Below are positions 1-7,974 of a DNA stretch of 64,000 bases, piece by piece. Positions within the stretch are counted from its first letter, which is position 1, and every line of letters starts with the position of its first letter. Made by a program: the position numbers and the translations under genes. Source of the DNA: Candidatus Coxiella mudrowiae (GTDB lineage Bacteria; Pseudomonadota; Gammaproteobacteria; Coxiellales; Coxiellaceae); contig CP011126.1 in NCBI GenBank assembly GCA_001077715.1, forward strand, positions 620,001-684,000, written 5' to 3'. A model generated the notes under the pieces. It searched no databases and was not told where the DNA came from. It worked only from the letters and a program-made list of their open reading frames with translations.

Positions 1-1
1 T

Positions 2-76
2 CAACCTTTCGTGGTTAAACTGGGAAAAGAGGATTTAGAAGCTGCTAAGGTCCAATCTTTTGATTTCATCTATTAA
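2..76 (+). CDS. 3' end of an unidentified gene
   Basis: An open frame enters from the left edge and gives 24 residues ending in VQSFDFIY before a TAA stop. The start lies outside the window. The fragment carries no recognisable motif, so I cannot name it. A 15-bp tandem duplication begins on the stop codon itself, so the frame may originally have ended differently. Confidence 0.35.
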   Translation, partial: QPFVVKLGKEDLEAAKVQSFDFIY

Positions 77-104
77 TACGTCATTAAGTAATACGTCATT
101 AAGT
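75..104. repeat. 15-bp tandem duplication (2 copies)
   Basis: The unit aatacgtcattaagt occurs twice in perfect head-to-tail order. It begins within the stop codon of the upstream fragment. It is one of many such short duplications in this window. Confidence 0.85.
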
Positions 105-530
105 CCGGGCAATAATCAATCGTTTGGTGTTTAAGAGGAAAAGAATAAAACGTGTTGATCCTTTAAAAGAACATTTTTACCAAAATGAAAAAATTATTGA
201 TTTAGAGTTAGGCATCCAATTAATGGATGCCGACCTCCAAAAAGTAAAAAGTATTTTGAAAGATTTGATAAACGAATTGTTAATTTAAGAGGAAGCCTTG
301 CAAAAGTTGTATCAAGAAAACAACAGGACTAAGCTGCTTAAGCTTGTCCATCGTTTGTATGGTTGGTTTGTGTTATTTATTGCCCTACACCGCGGTTGAA
401 ACGGGCCTTTAGTTTTTTAGAGAGGGCACTGAAATTAAACTGCGACGACCCTGCAGAGATCGATAACCGATTCAAGGTGGCGCTCCAAGAAATTAAGCAA
501 TTGCAAAATGCTTACGCTAAAATGACTTAA
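103..530 (+). pseudogene. Histidine phosphotransfer (Hpt) domain protein, broken
   Basis: Reading across frames recovers an Hpt domain: IDLELGIQLMDADLQKVKS, then ALQKLYQENN, then the phosphohistidine region LVHRLYG (His codon at 349-351; the family consensus is H-x-L-K-G), then LERALKLNCDDPAEI and a C-terminal helix ending NAYAKMT at 530. Two lesions are visible: an in-frame TAA at 286-288, and a frameshift near 390 where the frame must change to continue with PRLKRAF. Hpt domains relay phosphate between a hybrid sensor kinase and a response regulator, so this may be the end of a BarA/GacS-type kinase. The upstream kinase part is not in the window. Confidence 0.7.
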
Positions 531-721
531 TCCTTGGAATGAAGATCGACAATAGGCTTATCGGTAAAAAGATATTCTCGCAATTCTTTATCAAAACCTG
601 GGTCATTACGCCGAATCCATTCTAGAACCATGAGAGAAACAATGGCTTGATCCATGATACGTGTGTGGGAAGTTAATCCTCCGAGAGGTTCATGATAGCC
701 TTCACTAGACATCGCATCCAC
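527..721 (-). pseudogene. Encapsulated-ferritin-like protein with internal in-frame deletion
   Basis: The 64-residue product starts SSEGYHEPLGGLTSHTR and ends EWIRRNDPGFDKELREYLFT-DKPI. Both ends match the encapsulin-associated ferritin (EncFtn) family, whose members are about 95-130 residues. The middle is missing: the family segment after SLM (EELEA-DWYxQR...) through the conserved AHNRDEEKEHAAM is absent, so SLM runs directly into VLEW. That removes the Glu/His metal ligands of the ferroxidase centre, so the product cannot work as a ferritin even though the frame is open. The junction lies at a shared Met codon, consistent with deletion between very short repeats. No encapsulin shell gene is seen nearby. 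Its stop overlaps the end of the Hpt pseudogene on the other strand. Confidence 0.75.
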
Positions 722-827
722 TCGTAGTGTTTACGTATTAGATTATGGCTGTAAATTTACAATACTCTACCGTAGTTTGCAAAATGTAGGCTCTCGACTA
801 CTACTACTTTGAAGCCTTGAGTTAAGA

Positions 828-1964
828 TCAGGCTTTTTCTAGCGAATCGATTAATACTTTTAAAAATCGCGCAATTTCTCCGCCTGTAATCAATCGGTGA
901 TCGCTAGTTACAGAGAGTGGCAATACTCGATGAATTGCGAGCTGGCCATTTTCAGGCATTACTTGTTTCCTTATGCGACCGACACCAATGACAGTGACCA
1001 TGGGGGGCAGTAAAATGGGATTTGCATAGCGCCCTGCAAAGGTCCCAAAATTGGATAACATAATTGTGGCACTACGAAGGTCTTCGGAAAGAAAGCTTCG
1101 GGTTTGGGCCATCTCTTTAAAGCGATCTACTTGTTGGCGTAACTCGTTATCCTTTCGATGAATAACATCTTTTAAAACAGGGATATATAAGCCATGGGGG
1201 GTATCAACTGCTATCCCGATATTGATATTTTCTTTTATTTGATAGCCCATTTCCTCGCCATCGAAATAAGCGTTCATGATGGGAACTTCTTTGCAGCCCT
1301 CTTGAATAGCTCGAATTAGCCGGATCGTAATATCTTGTTGACCTTCCCAGGCCTGAATATCTGCGTCATCCACTAAGCTAACAGGAACGACGTCTCGATG
1401 GGATTGGTTCATGCTGAGAACCATTGCACGCCGCACATTGGATAAAGGGGTAAGCCCTCCTTCGATTGGAGTGCTTTTCGAAGAAGTTTTCTGTAATTGA
1501 GCGGCTTGCTTAACTTCGTCGGTAGTAATCATTTCCCCTTGAGGTTTAATGGTGGAAAGATCCACTCCAAGCTGCTTAGCGAGCATTCGCACCGCCGGCG
1601 TTGTTTTAACAACGTTTCTTTCTTCGGATTTTTGAACAGTAATGCCCGTAGCTGCTTCTTTTAAGACAGTTTCACCGGTTTCAATGGCGCCAACGACCGT
1701 CCCAGCGTCTTGAGAGGTTACTTCTTCAGCCTCTCCTTCAAAACCGATTAAAGAGTGACCCGTTTTGATGATATCTCCTGGCTTGCCAAATAATTTTTCA
1801 ATTTTACCGGCAAAGGGAGAAGGAACGTCTACAAGTGCTTTTGCAGTTTCCATAGCGACTAGCGACTGATCCACAGCCACTTCCTCGCCTTCTTTCACGT
1901 ACCATTCACGAATTATGGCATCAGGCAAGCCTTCTCCAAGGTCTGGTAATTTAAAAAATTTCAT
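828..1964 (-). CDS. pdhC: Dihydrolipoamide acyltransferase (E2) of a 2-oxoacid dehydrogenase
   Basis: Transfers the acyl group from E1 through a swinging lipoyl arm to CoA. Residues 1-75 are a lipoyl domain with the lipoylation site METAKALVDVPSP (Lys about residue 42). A linker follows, then an E1/E3-binding domain around VRMLAKQLGVDLSTI (about 125-155), then the catalytic domain ending with the active-site motif SVTSDHRLITGGEIARFL. With 378 residues it has a single lipoyl domain, as in the heterotetrameric-E1 class. Its ATG overlaps the pdhB stop by one base (TAATG), so it is the last gene of the operon. It could serve pyruvate or branched-chain oxoacids; leucine dehydrogenase at the head of the operon makes the second option real. 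No E3 gene is present here. Confidence 0.93.
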   Translation of the reverse strand: MKFFKLPDLGEGLPDAIIREWYVKEGEEVAVDQSLVAMETAKALVDVPSPFAGKIEKLFGKPGDIIKTGHSLIGFEGEAEEVTSQDAGTVVGAIETGETVLKEAATGITVQKSEERNVVKTTPAVRMLAKQLGVDLSTIKPQGEMITTDEVKQAAQLQKTSSKSTPIEGGLTPLSNVRRAMVLSMNQSHRDVVPVSLVDDADIQAWEGQQDITIRLIRAIQEGCKEVPIMNAYFDGEEMGYQIKENINIGIAVDTPHGLYIPVLKDVIHRKDNELRQQVDRFKEMAQTRSFLSEDLRSATIMLSNFGTFAGRYANPILLPPMVTVIGVGRIRKQVMPENGQLAIHRVLPLSVTSDHRLITGGEIARFLKVLIDSLEKA

Positions 1965-2944
1965 TAAGAAAACTCCATCAACGGTTGTACCGCTTTAACG
2001 ATCCGGTGGGTGCTGGGCATGTATTTTTTTTCTAATTGGAAATAGGGCATTATGGTATCATATCCCGCTACGCGCTTAATGGGTGCCAATAAAGAGAGTA
2101 AGCCTTGCTCCGCAATACCTGCTGCAATTTCCGCTCCAACTCCGCCGATTAATGGGGCTTCATGAATGATCACGCAACGCCCTGTTTTTTCGATAGAATG
2201 CAAGATAGTATCCATATCCAGCGGTTTTACGGTGGCAACATCGATTATCTCTGCTTCGATACCTTGTTGAGCCAGTTGATTCGCCGCTTCCATAGTCTCT
2301 TTGATCATGGCTCCCCACGTAATGAGGGTGACATCAGATCCTTCACGCAAAATGAAACATTGATCCAAGGGAAGCGCTTTCCCATCATCAGGGACTTCTT
2401 GCTTTACCAAACGATAGATCCGCTTTGGTTCTAAAAAAAGAACAGGGTCGGGGTTGCGGATAGAAGCTAATAACAGCCTGTAAGCCCGAGCGGGAGAAGA
2501 AGGAATAACGACCCTTAATCCCGGAATGTGAGCAAACAGGGCTTCCATACTTTCTGAATGGTGCTCCGGAGCATGGATACCGCCGCCAAAAGGAGCGCGA
2601 TAAACAATAGGACAATGTAATCGACCTCGAGTTCGATTCCGCAATCGCGATGCATGGCTCAAAATATGATCTAAACCAGAATAAATAAATCCTTCAAATT
2701 GAAATTCGGCAACAGGTTTTAAGCCCTGAGCCGCCATTCCTATTGAAATCCCCGCGATCATACTTTCAGCTAATGGCGTATCTAAAACTCGCTCCGGTCC
2801 AAATTTTTCGAGCAATCCTACGGTAGCGCGGAAAACCCCGCCATTGATACCAACGTCTTCTCCTAGCACAATAACCGAATCGTCCTTCGTCATTTCATAG
2901 GCCAACGCTTGATTGACTGCTTCAACCAATGTAATATAGGTCAT
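1964..2944 (-). CDS. pdhB: 2-oxoacid dehydrogenase E1 component, beta subunit
   Basis: Beta subunit of the alpha2beta2 thiamine-diphosphate E1 enzyme, which decarboxylates a 2-oxoacid and passes the acyl group to E2. The 326-residue protein begins MTYITLVEAVNQAL and has VLGEDVGINGGVFRAT, TPLAESMIAGISIGMA and YRAPFGGGIHAPEHHSES, all standard for PdhB/BkdB. The C-terminal transketolase domain includes EIIDVATVKPLD. The start overlaps the pdhA stop (ATGA) and the stop overlaps the pdhC start, indicating translational coupling. Length is normal for the family. Confidence 0.94.
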   Translation of the reverse strand: MTYITLVEAVNQALAYEMTKDDSVIVLGEDVGINGGVFRATVGLLEKFGPERVLDTPLAESMIAGISIGMAAQGLKPVAEFQFEGFIYSGLDHILSHASRLRNRTRGRLHCPIVYRAPFGGGIHAPEHHSESMEALFAHIPGLRVVIPSSPARAYRLLLASIRNPDPVLFLEPKRIYRLVKQEVPDDGKALPLDQCFILREGSDVTLITWGAMIKETMEAANQLAQQGIEAEIIDVATVKPLDMDTILHSIEKTGRCVIIHEAPLIGGVGAEIAAGIAEQGLLSLLAPIKRVAGYDTIMPYFQLEKKYMPSTHRIVKAVQPLMEFS

Positions 2945-4023
2945 TCCCCTTCTCCAATAAGCTCATGACGTTGTTTTTTAAGCGATTTTGGTAGTTCCGC
3001 ATAGAGATAGTCAAACATATCTGTCGGTTTAGGTAGTGGCCTATTTAAAAATTCCTTCACGATTTGATCGACTTCGTTGGCTAATTCCGTTTGCAATTTC
3101 GTTTCTTGGTCTCGCGACCACAGTCCTTGAGATTCCAAATAATAGCCAAGCCGAGCAATAGGCTCGCGTTTCCAAGCTATTTTTAGCTCTTCGGAAGGGG
3201 TATAGCGGCTCGCATCATCGGCAGTGGTATGATCACACAAACGATAAGTGATGGCCTCAATTAAGGTAGGGCCACCTCCTACCCGTGCTTTTTCTAGAGC
3301 TTTAGAAACAGAATAACGGACAGCAATGACGTCGTTACCGTCTACTTGCCATCCATCAAACCCTCCGGCGATGGCTTTTTGGGCTAAAGTTTGGCAACTG
3401 GTTTGTTGATTACGGCCTACCGAAATAGCCCATTGATTATTATTGACCACAAAAACCACCGGCAATTGCCAGCATCCAGCTAGATTAATTGCTTCGTAAA
3501 AATCGCCTTTAGAAGTGCCGCCATCTCCACAAATCGTTACTACAGCACGATGTTGTTTTCGATATTTAATAGCATAGGCAACTCCAGCGGCGTGCAAAAG
3601 TTGCCCGGCAATAGGAACACAATTGGGAAAATCGTCTTTAACGTTAGGATTAGAGTAATTGCTACCTCGCTCATCTCCTCCCCAATAAGTTAAAAATTCT
3701 GATAATTTTATTCCTCGTTCGAGGTAGGTTCCTTGATCCCGATAGTAGGGGCAAAAAATATCTTCGGCTTGCATGGCATTTCCCATGCCAATTCCCACTG
3801 CTTCTTGCCCTCGAGAAGAGGGGTAGGTGCCCATTTTTCCGGTGCGTTGAAGGTTAACGGCCTTGTTATCGAAGTGGCGAATGAGAGCCATCTGACGGTA
3901 AAGATACAACAGAGTATCAGGATTTGCAAATTCAGGAAAAGTCTGGGTAGGGTGACTGTTCGCATCGAGAAACTGTAAATATTGAACGGCAAAGTTGGCA
4001 ACAGTGGTCGTTTGGGGTGTCAT
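2941..4023 (-). CDS. pdhA: 2-oxoacid dehydrogenase E1 component, alpha subunit
   Basis: Alpha subunit of the thiamine-diphosphate E1. The 360-residue protein carries the cofactor motif VTICGDGGTSKGDFYEAIN and, about 30 residues later, VVNNNQWAIS, which together bind Mg-thiamine diphosphate. The region SRGQEAVGIGMG is typical of PdhA and BkdA. The loop ITYRLCDHTTADDASRY corresponds to the regulatory, phosphorylation-loop region of the family. The start overlaps the leucine dehydrogenase stop by ATGA. The sequence alone does not settle pyruvate versus branched-chain substrate. Confidence 0.93.
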   Translation of the reverse strand: MTPQTTTVANFAVQYLQFLDANSHPTQTFPEFANPDTLLYLYRQMALIRHFDNKAVNLQRTGKMGTYPSSRGQEAVGIGMGNAMQAEDIFCPYYRDQGTYLERGIKLSEFLTYWGGDERGSNYSNPNVKDDFPNCVPIAGQLLHAAGVAYAIKYRKQHRAVVTICGDGGTSKGDFYEAINLAGCWQLPVVFVVNNNQWAISVGRNQQTSCQTLAQKAIAGGFDGWQVDGNDVIAVRYSVSKALEKARVGGGPTLIEAITYRLCDHTTADDASRYTPSEELKIAWKREPIARLGYYLESQGLWSRDQETKLQTELANEVDQIVKEFLNRPLPKPTDMFDYLYAELPKSLKKQRHELIGEGE

Positions 4024-5120
4024 ACCGTCTCCAGATAATGAGAATTCGCGGCAGCAAGTTTTTCTTTAGCCATTAAATCGGCTACTTCGGTGGTTGGTTT
4101 GTTTTCTTTAATGGAACGGTTAAATAATTCTAAAAGACGGTCGTATAATTTTTCGATTAATTTGTTAGCGACATCTACGGTATGATAATCATGCACTGAA
4201 GCTGCTTGAATTAATCCTCCGGCATTAATAACGTAATCGGGAACGTAGAGAAATCCGCGTTGATGAGCAATAACACCATATTTTCGATGAGCAAGTTGGT
4301 TATTAGCTGGGCCTGCAATAATGGGGGCCTTAATTCGGTTGAGTGTATTTAAATTAATGACACCGCCAATAGCAGCAGGCGAGAAAATATCGCATTTTAC
4401 GTCGTAAATTTTCTCGGGAGAGACCACTGTGGCTTTAAATTCATCCACAAAGGGTTGGGTCGCTTCGGACTTAGGATCGCAGATAGTGAAGGTTGCCCCT
4501 TGTTGGTGCAAAAGTTTGGCTAAATAGTAAGCGGTTTTGCCGGCACCTTGTAGAGCGATGTGTAAGCCCTCTAAATTATCACTATTCCATTTAAATTTAA
4601 CGGCGGCTTGTAATCCACGAAAAACGCCTTTCGAAGTGAAAGGGGAGGGATCACCTTGGATTTCATCGGTTCCTGCAGCCCCGATTACGTCGGATGTGCG
4701 CTCAGCTATGATATCCATATCCTTTGTCGTTGTTCCGATATCCATGGCTGTGATGTATCGTCCGTTCATGTCATGAACAAAATCACCAAAAGAACGAAAA
4801 AGTGCTTCTCGGTTGTAAGTGATGGAGGGCTTCATAATGACGGCCTTAGCTCCGCCGTGAGGAAGATCGCTGAAAGCGGCTTTTAGGGTCATCATATAGG
4901 ATAAGCGTAAAGCATCTTTTAACGCTGAGCCTATCGACGGGTAATGGTAGAAACGACAACCACCAATAGCGGGCCCCCGTTTAGTGCTGTGAATAGCAAT
5001 GATAGTTTGGAGTCCACTCGCGGGATCAATTTTAGTATGAATGTCACCAAAGCCGAGCATTCGGGCATAACGTATCAAGCCTTCGTGCGTGGGATGATTT
5101 CGCTTACTTGCTTGTGGCAT
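4020..5120 (-). CDS. ldh: Leucine/Glu/Phe/Val-type amino acid dehydrogenase
   Basis: NAD-dependent oxidative deaminase of the Glu/Leu/Phe/Val dehydrogenase family. It would convert leucine and other branched-chain amino acids to 2-oxoacids. The N-terminal domain has STKRGPAIGGCRFYHY and the catalytic-lysine region LPHGGAKAVIMKP (about residues 90-105). The C-terminal Rossmann domain has GAGKTAYYLAK (about 195-205) and the AGPANNQLA segment. Length 366 is normal for leucine dehydrogenases. An AAGGA ribosome site precedes the ATG. It heads a four-gene overlapping operon with the E1/E2 genes, so its oxoacid product could feed that complex. Specificity is inferred. Confidence 0.88.
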   Translation of the reverse strand: MPQASKRNHPTHEGLIRYARMLGFGDIHTKIDPASGLQTIIAIHSTKRGPAIGGCRFYHYPSIGSALKDALRLSYMMTLKAAFSDLPHGGAKAVIMKPSITYNREALFRSFGDFVHDMNGRYITAMDIGTTTKDMDIIAERTSDVIGAAGTDEIQGDPSPFTSKGVFRGLQAAVKFKWNSDNLEGLHIALQGAGKTAYYLAKLLHQQGATFTICDPKSEATQPFVDEFKATVVSPEKIYDVKCDIFSPAAIGGVINLNTLNRIKAPIIAGPANNQLAHRKYGVIAHQRGFLYVPDYVINAGGLIQAASVHDYHTVDVANKLIEKLYDRLLELFNRSIKENKPTTEVADLMAKEKLAAANSHYLETV

Positions 5121-5202
5121 AAATGAAATCCTTGTAATAACTCGGAAAAAAGGTGCACCAATAGTAGCAAGGATTTTGGTAATATGTAAGAGGAGGATTT
5201 TT

Positions 5203-5943
5203 TTGTTACAGCTTAATTTACCAAAAATAATTGCTTATCGGGGAGTGCCTTTAGTTACATCTGAAAATACATTATCTTCGCTTCGAGCTGCCAAGCAATT
5301 AGGTGCAAAATTAGTGGAATTTGATGTGCGCTTGACGAAAGATAAGCAGGCGATTATTTTGCACGACCCTTGGCTGGTGGACTACAAATGGCTTGGGTTT
5401 AGTAACTAAATTAACGAAAGCTAACGAAAGCAGATATTTCTGAGCTCGACGCAGGCAGTTGGTTCAGTAGGGATTTTGTCCATGCGTGTACCCAGCTTTA
5501 TTGAATATATACAACAAGCAGCGGAATTAAATTTAGAAATTAATATTGAATTAAAAGCAACTGTTTCTGACGCAGAGAAATTAGTAAAACAACTTGCTTT
5601 GGGATTAAAAGCCTATACTGGCCGGATTATTTTCTAAAACCTTTAATTTCCAGTTTTTCGTCTGCTTGTTTGTAGGCAATGCGAAAAGAGGGCGATCATT
5701 TTTTGCTGGGTTATATTTTTAATACCTGCCCTAGGAAATGGTAAGTATTGTTGGAAATGCATCAATGCGTATTGATTCATCTAAATTATAAGAAATTAAA
5801 TCCAGAAAGAATCAAAGCTATTAAACAAGCCTCTTACTATTTATTTGTTTATACTGTTAACGATGCAGATGTTGCTCGAAGTTTGTTTACCTAAAGGGTT
5901 GGATGCTGTTTTCAGTGATAATTCTTGTTTATTTAGAAGCTAA
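5203..5943 (+). pseudogene. Glycerophosphodiester phosphodiesterase, broken
   Basis: A TTG start with a strong AGGAGG site opens a frame reading LPKIIAYRGVPLVTSENTLSSLR, then AKLVEFDVRLTKDKQAIILHD. This is the N-terminal half of the GDPD (UgpQ-like) family, which hydrolyses glycerophosphodiesters to glycerol 3-phosphate. The frame stops at 5409. Later pieces read ADISELDAGSWFS, AELNLEINIELKATV, SYYLFVYTVNDADVARSLF and GLDAVFSD in shifting frames. The family's catalytic HRG has become YRG. A 10-bp tandem duplication (taacgaaagc, 5412-5431) sits near the first frameshift. The final stop overlaps the ribD ATG, so the gene once headed or joined the rib operon. Confidence 0.85.
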
Positions 5944-7007
5944 TGAATAATAATCCTGAAGTTTATTTAAAACAGGCATTGGAGCTTGCTGAAATTCGGC
6001 GGGGATTTTGTGCACCAAATCCCGCAGTAGGGGCTATTTTAGTCAAAGACAATAAAATTATTTCTACAGGATTTCATAAGCGGAGCGGGCTTCCCCATGC
6101 GGAAGTAGAAGCTATTAATTCTGCTGGTGAAAATGCGAAAGGAGCAGATTTGTATGTTACTTTGGAACCCTGCTGCCATTACGGAAAAACACCACCCTGT
6201 ACTGATTTGATTATCAAAACTGGAATAAAAGCAGTTTATTATAGCTTGGCTGATCCTAATCCGAATGTTTTTAATAAAGGGGCTCAAGTGCTAAAACAAG
6301 CAGGAATTGATTGTTTTTTGGTGGAGACACCTGAAATTAAATCCTTTTATGAAAGTTATTCCTATTGGACGGCTAACAAGCGATCTTGGATAACCATCAA
6401 ATTAGCACTTAGTTTGGACGGTAAAATTGCGGGGATTAAAGGCAAACCTCTCGCTCTGACTGGAGAAGAATTGAAACTTTACACCCATGAATTTCGAAAA
6501 AAAAGTGATGCGTTGCTGACGACAATAAATACAATTTTGCAGGACGATCCTCAATTAAATGTACGTCTTGTCAACGAGACAATAAAAAAGCTGGTTTATA
6601 TTCTCGATTCTGATCTACGCTTACCGTCAAATGCCTGTATCCATCGGACGGCAGAAAAGTTAGTTGTTTTTCATAAAGAACCTGCTAATAAGAAGCGTAA
6701 ACAAGCCCTTGCTGAAAGAAATATCCGTTGTGTCGGAGTAACTGGAACCAAAGAAGGTTTGGACCTTAATCAAGTTTTAAGTACGATTGGAGCGGATGGA
6801 GTTCACGATCTTTGGGTGGAAGCAGGGGGGGGATGCTTTCAATCTTTTTTGCATAAAAGATTAATTCATCGTGCTTTAATTTATGTTGCCCCTAAAGTTA
6901 TGGGTGATCAAGCTACCTCTGCTTTTCAATTGCCTTTTGATTTTCAAGAGCATCGCATTCAATGGCGTCAGATTGGGCAGGATGTTGTGTGCGATATCAA
7001 GTTTTGA
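5943..7007 (+). CDS. ribD: Bifunctional pyrimidine deaminase/reductase of riboflavin synthesis
   Basis: Carries out two steps of riboflavin synthesis: deamination of the GTP-derived diaminopyrimidine and NADPH reduction of its ribose. Residues 1-145 are a zinc deaminase domain with HAEVEAI (about 50) and PCCHYGKTPPCTD (about 75-88), giving the His/Cys/Cys zinc site. The rest is the RibD reductase domain, including IKLALSLDGKIAG and DLWVEAGGGCFQSFL. Length 354 is normal. The ATG overlaps the stop of the broken GDPD gene. The FMN riboswitch lies downstream of ribD, so ribD may escape FMN control unless a second element exists upstream. Confidence 0.95.
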   Translation: MNNNPEVYLKQALELAEIRRGFCAPNPAVGAILVKDNKIISTGFHKRSGLPHAEVEAINSAGENAKGADLYVTLEPCCHYGKTPPCTDLIIKTGIKAVYYSLADPNPNVFNKGAQVLKQAGIDCFLVETPEIKSFYESYSYWTANKRSWITIKLALSLDGKIAGIKGKPLALTGEELKLYTHEFRKKSDALLTTINTILQDDPQLNVRLVNETIKKLVYILDSDLRLPSNACIHRTAEKLVVFHKEPANKKRKQALAERNIRCVGVTGTKEGLDLNQVLSTIGADGVHDLWVEAGGGCFQSFLHKRLIHRALIYVAPKVMGDQATSAFQLPFDFQEHRIQWRQIGQDVVCDIKF

Positions 7008-7130
7008 ATTAAATTTAGAGAGTTTCATTTCAGTCCCTCCCTAAATCCAGTCAGCGTGGTCGTTAGCTGAAGCAATGCTTAGAACGATAGTTGACTTCCT
7101 GGTCAGATTTGTTACTGTACTACTAAAAAA

Positions 7131-7268
7131 GACCTTCAGGGCGGGGTGAAAGTCCCTAATGGCTGTGATTTTTTTTGTAAAATGAGCCCGCAAGCTTCTC
7201 TCAGTTTGGGAGGGCAGATAGTGAATTCCAGAGCTGACGGTTAAAGTCTGGATGGAAGAAAGTGGGGA
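7131..7268 (+). promoter_or_regulatory. FMN riboswitch (RFN element)
   Basis: Between ribD and ribE the plus strand shows the conserved blocks of the RFN element in order: accttcaggg-cggggtgaa near 7132, agtccctaatggctgtgat (consensus AttCCcgaccGGCgGTgA), gagcccgcaagc (consensus AgcCCGCGAGC), gtgaattccagagctgacgg and ttaaagtctggatggaaga. The closing P1 strands are only approximately placed. The element binds FMN and would repress ribE, ribBA and ribH. Some otherwise invariant bases differ, for example the block near 7160, so its affinity may be reduced. Confidence 0.88.
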
Positions 7269-7365
7269 AACTACTAGCTTTATTATTTCCTTTCGATAAT
7301 TAAGCCCTTTGGTCGTGATTGTAGATTGTAGATACCATTCTGTTTTAATGTAGTGAGTGGAGATT

Positions 7366-7974
7366 ATGTTTACGGGTCTTGTTGACCATTGCGCAGCAAT
7401 ACAGTCTATTGAAATGTTGCCGGAACGGACAGTGGTATATATTGAGACGCAATTTCTGGATTTGCAGCCTGGAGAAAGCATTGCAGTGGATGGCGTTTGC
7501 GTGACCGTTGTCGAAGCGAAATTGAACGGTTTCATTTGTGAATTATCTTCCGAAACTTTAGCACGTACCTCAGCACGCTTTTATAAAATAGGCGATCGGG
7601 TCAATTTGGAGCGTGCTTTACGATTAATGGACCGAATGGGGGGCCACTTTGTCACAGGTCATGTCGATCAAACCATTATATTAACATCTAAAGAAGAAGA
7701 GACTAAATTCGCCCGAATGGTTTTTAATGGTATTTCAGAAGAATCTCAACTTTATATGATAAAAAAAGGCAGTGTAGCAATAAATGGAGTGAGTTTAACA
7801 ATTAACCATGTAATGAAAGATGTCTTTTTCGTGATGTTAATTCCTCACACGTTAGAGAAAACAAATTTAAAAGATTTGGTAATAGGGCGCGAGGTGAATG
7901 TCGAATTTGATTTAATAGCAAAAATTACTGTTCAAACAACACGGGAGATAATATCTAATGAACAAAGCGTTTGA
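7366..7974 (+). CDS. ribE: Riboflavin synthase alpha subunit
   Basis: Dismutates two molecules of 6,7-dimethyl-8-ribityllumazine to riboflavin. The family N-terminus MFTGLVDHCA fixes the start at this ATG, although a GTG nine bases upstream is in frame. The two tandem lumazine-binding barrels each show their signature: AVDGVCVTVVEAK in the first and AINGVSLTINHV in the second. MGGHFVTGHVD lies at the junction. Length 202 is close to normal. The 3' end overlaps ribBA by 17 bases. Expression is probably governed by the FMN riboswitch about 100 bases upstream. Confidence 0.95.
   Translation: MFTGLVDHCAAIQSIEMLPERTVVYIETQFLDLQPGESIAVDGVCVTVVEAKLNGFICELSSETLARTSARFYKIGDRVNLERALRLMDRMGGHFVTGHVDQTIILTSKEEETKFARMVFNGISEESQLYMIKKGSVAINGVSLTINHVMKDVFFVMLIPHTLEKTNLKDLVIGREVNVEFDLIAKITVQTTREIISNEQSV

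Noticed and set aside
7041-7535. Minus-strand 164-codon frame between ribD and ribE
   Set aside because: It lies antisense to the FMN riboswitch and the start of ribE and has no family features.
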